Source: CAYJLC01 sp964370735 (GTDB taxonomy: Bacteria; Bacillota; Clostridia; Oscillospirales; Butyricicoccaceae). From it: DNA of 64,000 nt. Positions 63,417-64,000 of the stretch are shown here, in pieces. The position numbers and the translations under genes were made by a program. Below the pieces are notes generated by a model. The model had not been told where the DNA came from and searched no databases. It saw only the letters and a program-made list of their open reading frames with translations. The stretch is from contig CAYJLC010000001.1 in assembly GCA_964370735.1 (NCBI GenBank), positions 62,001 to 126,000 on the forward strand, given 5' to 3'. How positions within the stretch are numbered: the stretch's first letter is position 1; the number at the start of each line of letters is the position of its first letter.

Positions 63417-63504
63417 TATAAAGATTATTTTTAACTGCATGGCCCCCTGGAACTCCAGTTATACCAATTTTGCTAGCCCCAAGCAAAAAAACTACGATAT
63501 GCAT
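63412..63504 (-). CDS. Possible 30-residue peptide
   Basis: A short minus-strand frame: MHIVVFLL is hydrophobic, then GASKIGITGVPGGHAV, and the peptide ends in KNNLYK. It overlaps the end of the 78-residue membrane gene by 13 bases in another frame and ends at the terminator. It has no clear ribosome binding site, and it lies in a local GC-rich pocket (63440-63480). It could be a real small peptide, the displaced end of the preceding protein after a frameshift, or chance. Confidence 0.25.
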   Translation of the reverse strand: MHIVVFLLGASKIGITGVPGGHAVKNNLYK

Positions 63505-63728
63505 AGGGAAATTGCATATAAAACGAAAAAAACGGATGAAAAATAGTGCTTTTTCTCATAAGTTGACAGAAATAAGGAAAATGGAACTTTTTGAAGCTTA
63601 TCTATTCTGGAGTTCCATAGGAATTTTTGCAACGTTATAGATGTTTTGAAGTTTGTGCCGATTAATGCAAACGAGATTATGAAAATGAACCATGCAAAAA
63701 GTAGTGCAAATAGAGTGAAAATTAGCAT
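63492..63728 (-). CDS. Small membrane protein, unknown
   Basis: 78 residues. A first helix covers about 2-24, a basic middle holds LQKFLWNSRIDKLQKVPFS, and a second helix covers about 61-78. GGGGGT lies six bases before the ATG, which supports it as a real gene. It follows the partial membrane gene by 24 bases and is probably in the same operon. No family recognised. Confidence 0.55.
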   Translation of the reverse strand: MLIFTLFALLFAWFIFIISFALIGTNFKTSITLQKFLWNSRIDKLQKVPFSLFLSTYEKKHYFSSVFFVLYAISLCIS

Positions 63729-63752
63729 GATATACCCCCATTTGTTTATAAA

Positions 63753-64000
63753 TTATGCCTGTTTTTTGTCTTTTAGAAACTTAATCAAATTAATTATGGT
63801 GATGTAAGCGAAAAAAGCTGGTGACAGTAATTTAGCGATATCATTGGTTAATCTAGCATTTTCTATCAAAACTAAAGATGTTTTATAGGTGAAAAGTTGA
63901 AAAATCCAAAGTAATGCAAAACAAGCAAAGAAAATCACATCAAAACCTTGTCTTTTGTGCGAAAAACTATTATAAGCGCCTTTAATTGTTGTTATAGTGA
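63753..64000 (-). CDS. C-terminal part of a membrane protein (cut by the window end)
   Basis: 81 codons plus stop, open to the right edge; no start within the window is needed, since the frame continues upstream of the GTG at 63938. Two helices are seen: about IFFACFALLWIFQLF and a second near AFFAYITIINLI, and the C-terminus is basic (KFLKDKKQA). Family not recognised. It precedes the 78-residue membrane gene. Confidence 0.55.
   Translation of the reverse strand, partial: TITTIKGAYNSFSHKRQGFDVIFFACFALLWIFQLFTYKTSLVLIENARLTNDIAKLLSPAFFAYITIINLIKFLKDKKQA

Noticed and set aside
63442..63550. Plus-strand 35-codon frame in the GC-rich pocket
   Set aside because: No ribosome binding site, highly charged random-looking sequence, and it runs against the probable minus-strand operon.

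Overview
The window is AT-rich DNA (visibly around one third G+C) from what looks like an anaerobic member of the Bacillota, class Clostridia. The evidence is strong GGAGG-type ribosome binding sites, many TTGACA-17 bp-TATAAT promoters, occasional TTG starts, a T-box leader before thrS, an L19-type leader before rplS, a YesM/YesN two-component pair, the clostridial TIGR03960/TIGR03936 radical-SAM pair, and ThyX. I cannot name a genus. No rRNA, tRNA, CRISPR array, insertion sequence or prophage was seen. The content is chromosomal.

Layout. (1) 1-2342: 5' end of a minus-strand gene, then citrate synthase plus a membrane protein, closed by a terminator. (2) 2574-32471: about 30 kb of plus-strand, tightly packed and often overlapping genes with no terminator that I could find. 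They cover a wall-teichoic-type glycosyltransferase, ThyX, two acyl/aminoacyltransferase-like proteins, MltG, a U32 RNA-hydroxylation protein, AlaRS, HIT protein, ComEC, HolA, RNase M5-like protein, the MiaB-MutS-MutL-MiaA block, an HlyD-like protein, a CDF metal exporter, a lipoprotein, an orphan response regulator, two linked radical-SAM-associated proteins, a SpoVB/MurJ-type flippase and an RluA-type pseudouridine synthase. (3) rplS has its own promoter, leader and terminator. (4) 33086-41752: an alpha-galactoside utilisation locus with a YesN regulator, YesM kinase, sugar-binding lipoprotein, two permeases and a GH36 alpha-galactosidase. The ABC ATPase is not here. (5) 41795-48575: CoaX on the minus strand, a frameshifted MFS transporter, a PLP aminotransferase, an amino-acid ABC transporter and an unknown 315-residue protein.

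(6) 48619-60892 is dominated by cyclic-di-GMP genes mixed with aminoacyl-tRNA synthetases. A receptor with two solute-binding domains carries a degenerate GGDEF domain and an intact EAL domain. MscS is translationally coupled to ProRS. ThrRS sits behind a T-box and a small redox-type protein follows it. An HD-GYP phosphodiesterase lies in an operon with a PilZ effector, divergent from a membrane PAS-GGDEF diguanylate cyclase. (7) 61023-63393: molybdenum-cofactor genes moaC-moaA-MOSC-mogA with their own promoter and terminator. (8) 63412-64000: minus-strand small membrane proteins, the last cut by the window end.

The most unusual points are: the ComEC nuclease-like domain without its metal ligands; the amino-acid-type sensor fused to a c-di-GMP phosphodiesterase close to an amino-acid importer; a compact c-di-GMP make/break/sense set; the broken MFS transporter with a perfect palindrome over its promoter; the ThrRS leader with extra hairpins after the T-box terminator; and a short, locally GC-rich, undescribed stretch near 63.45 kb. 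I did not find a clear, wholly new multi-gene system. The c-di-GMP set and the orphan genes are the best leads.
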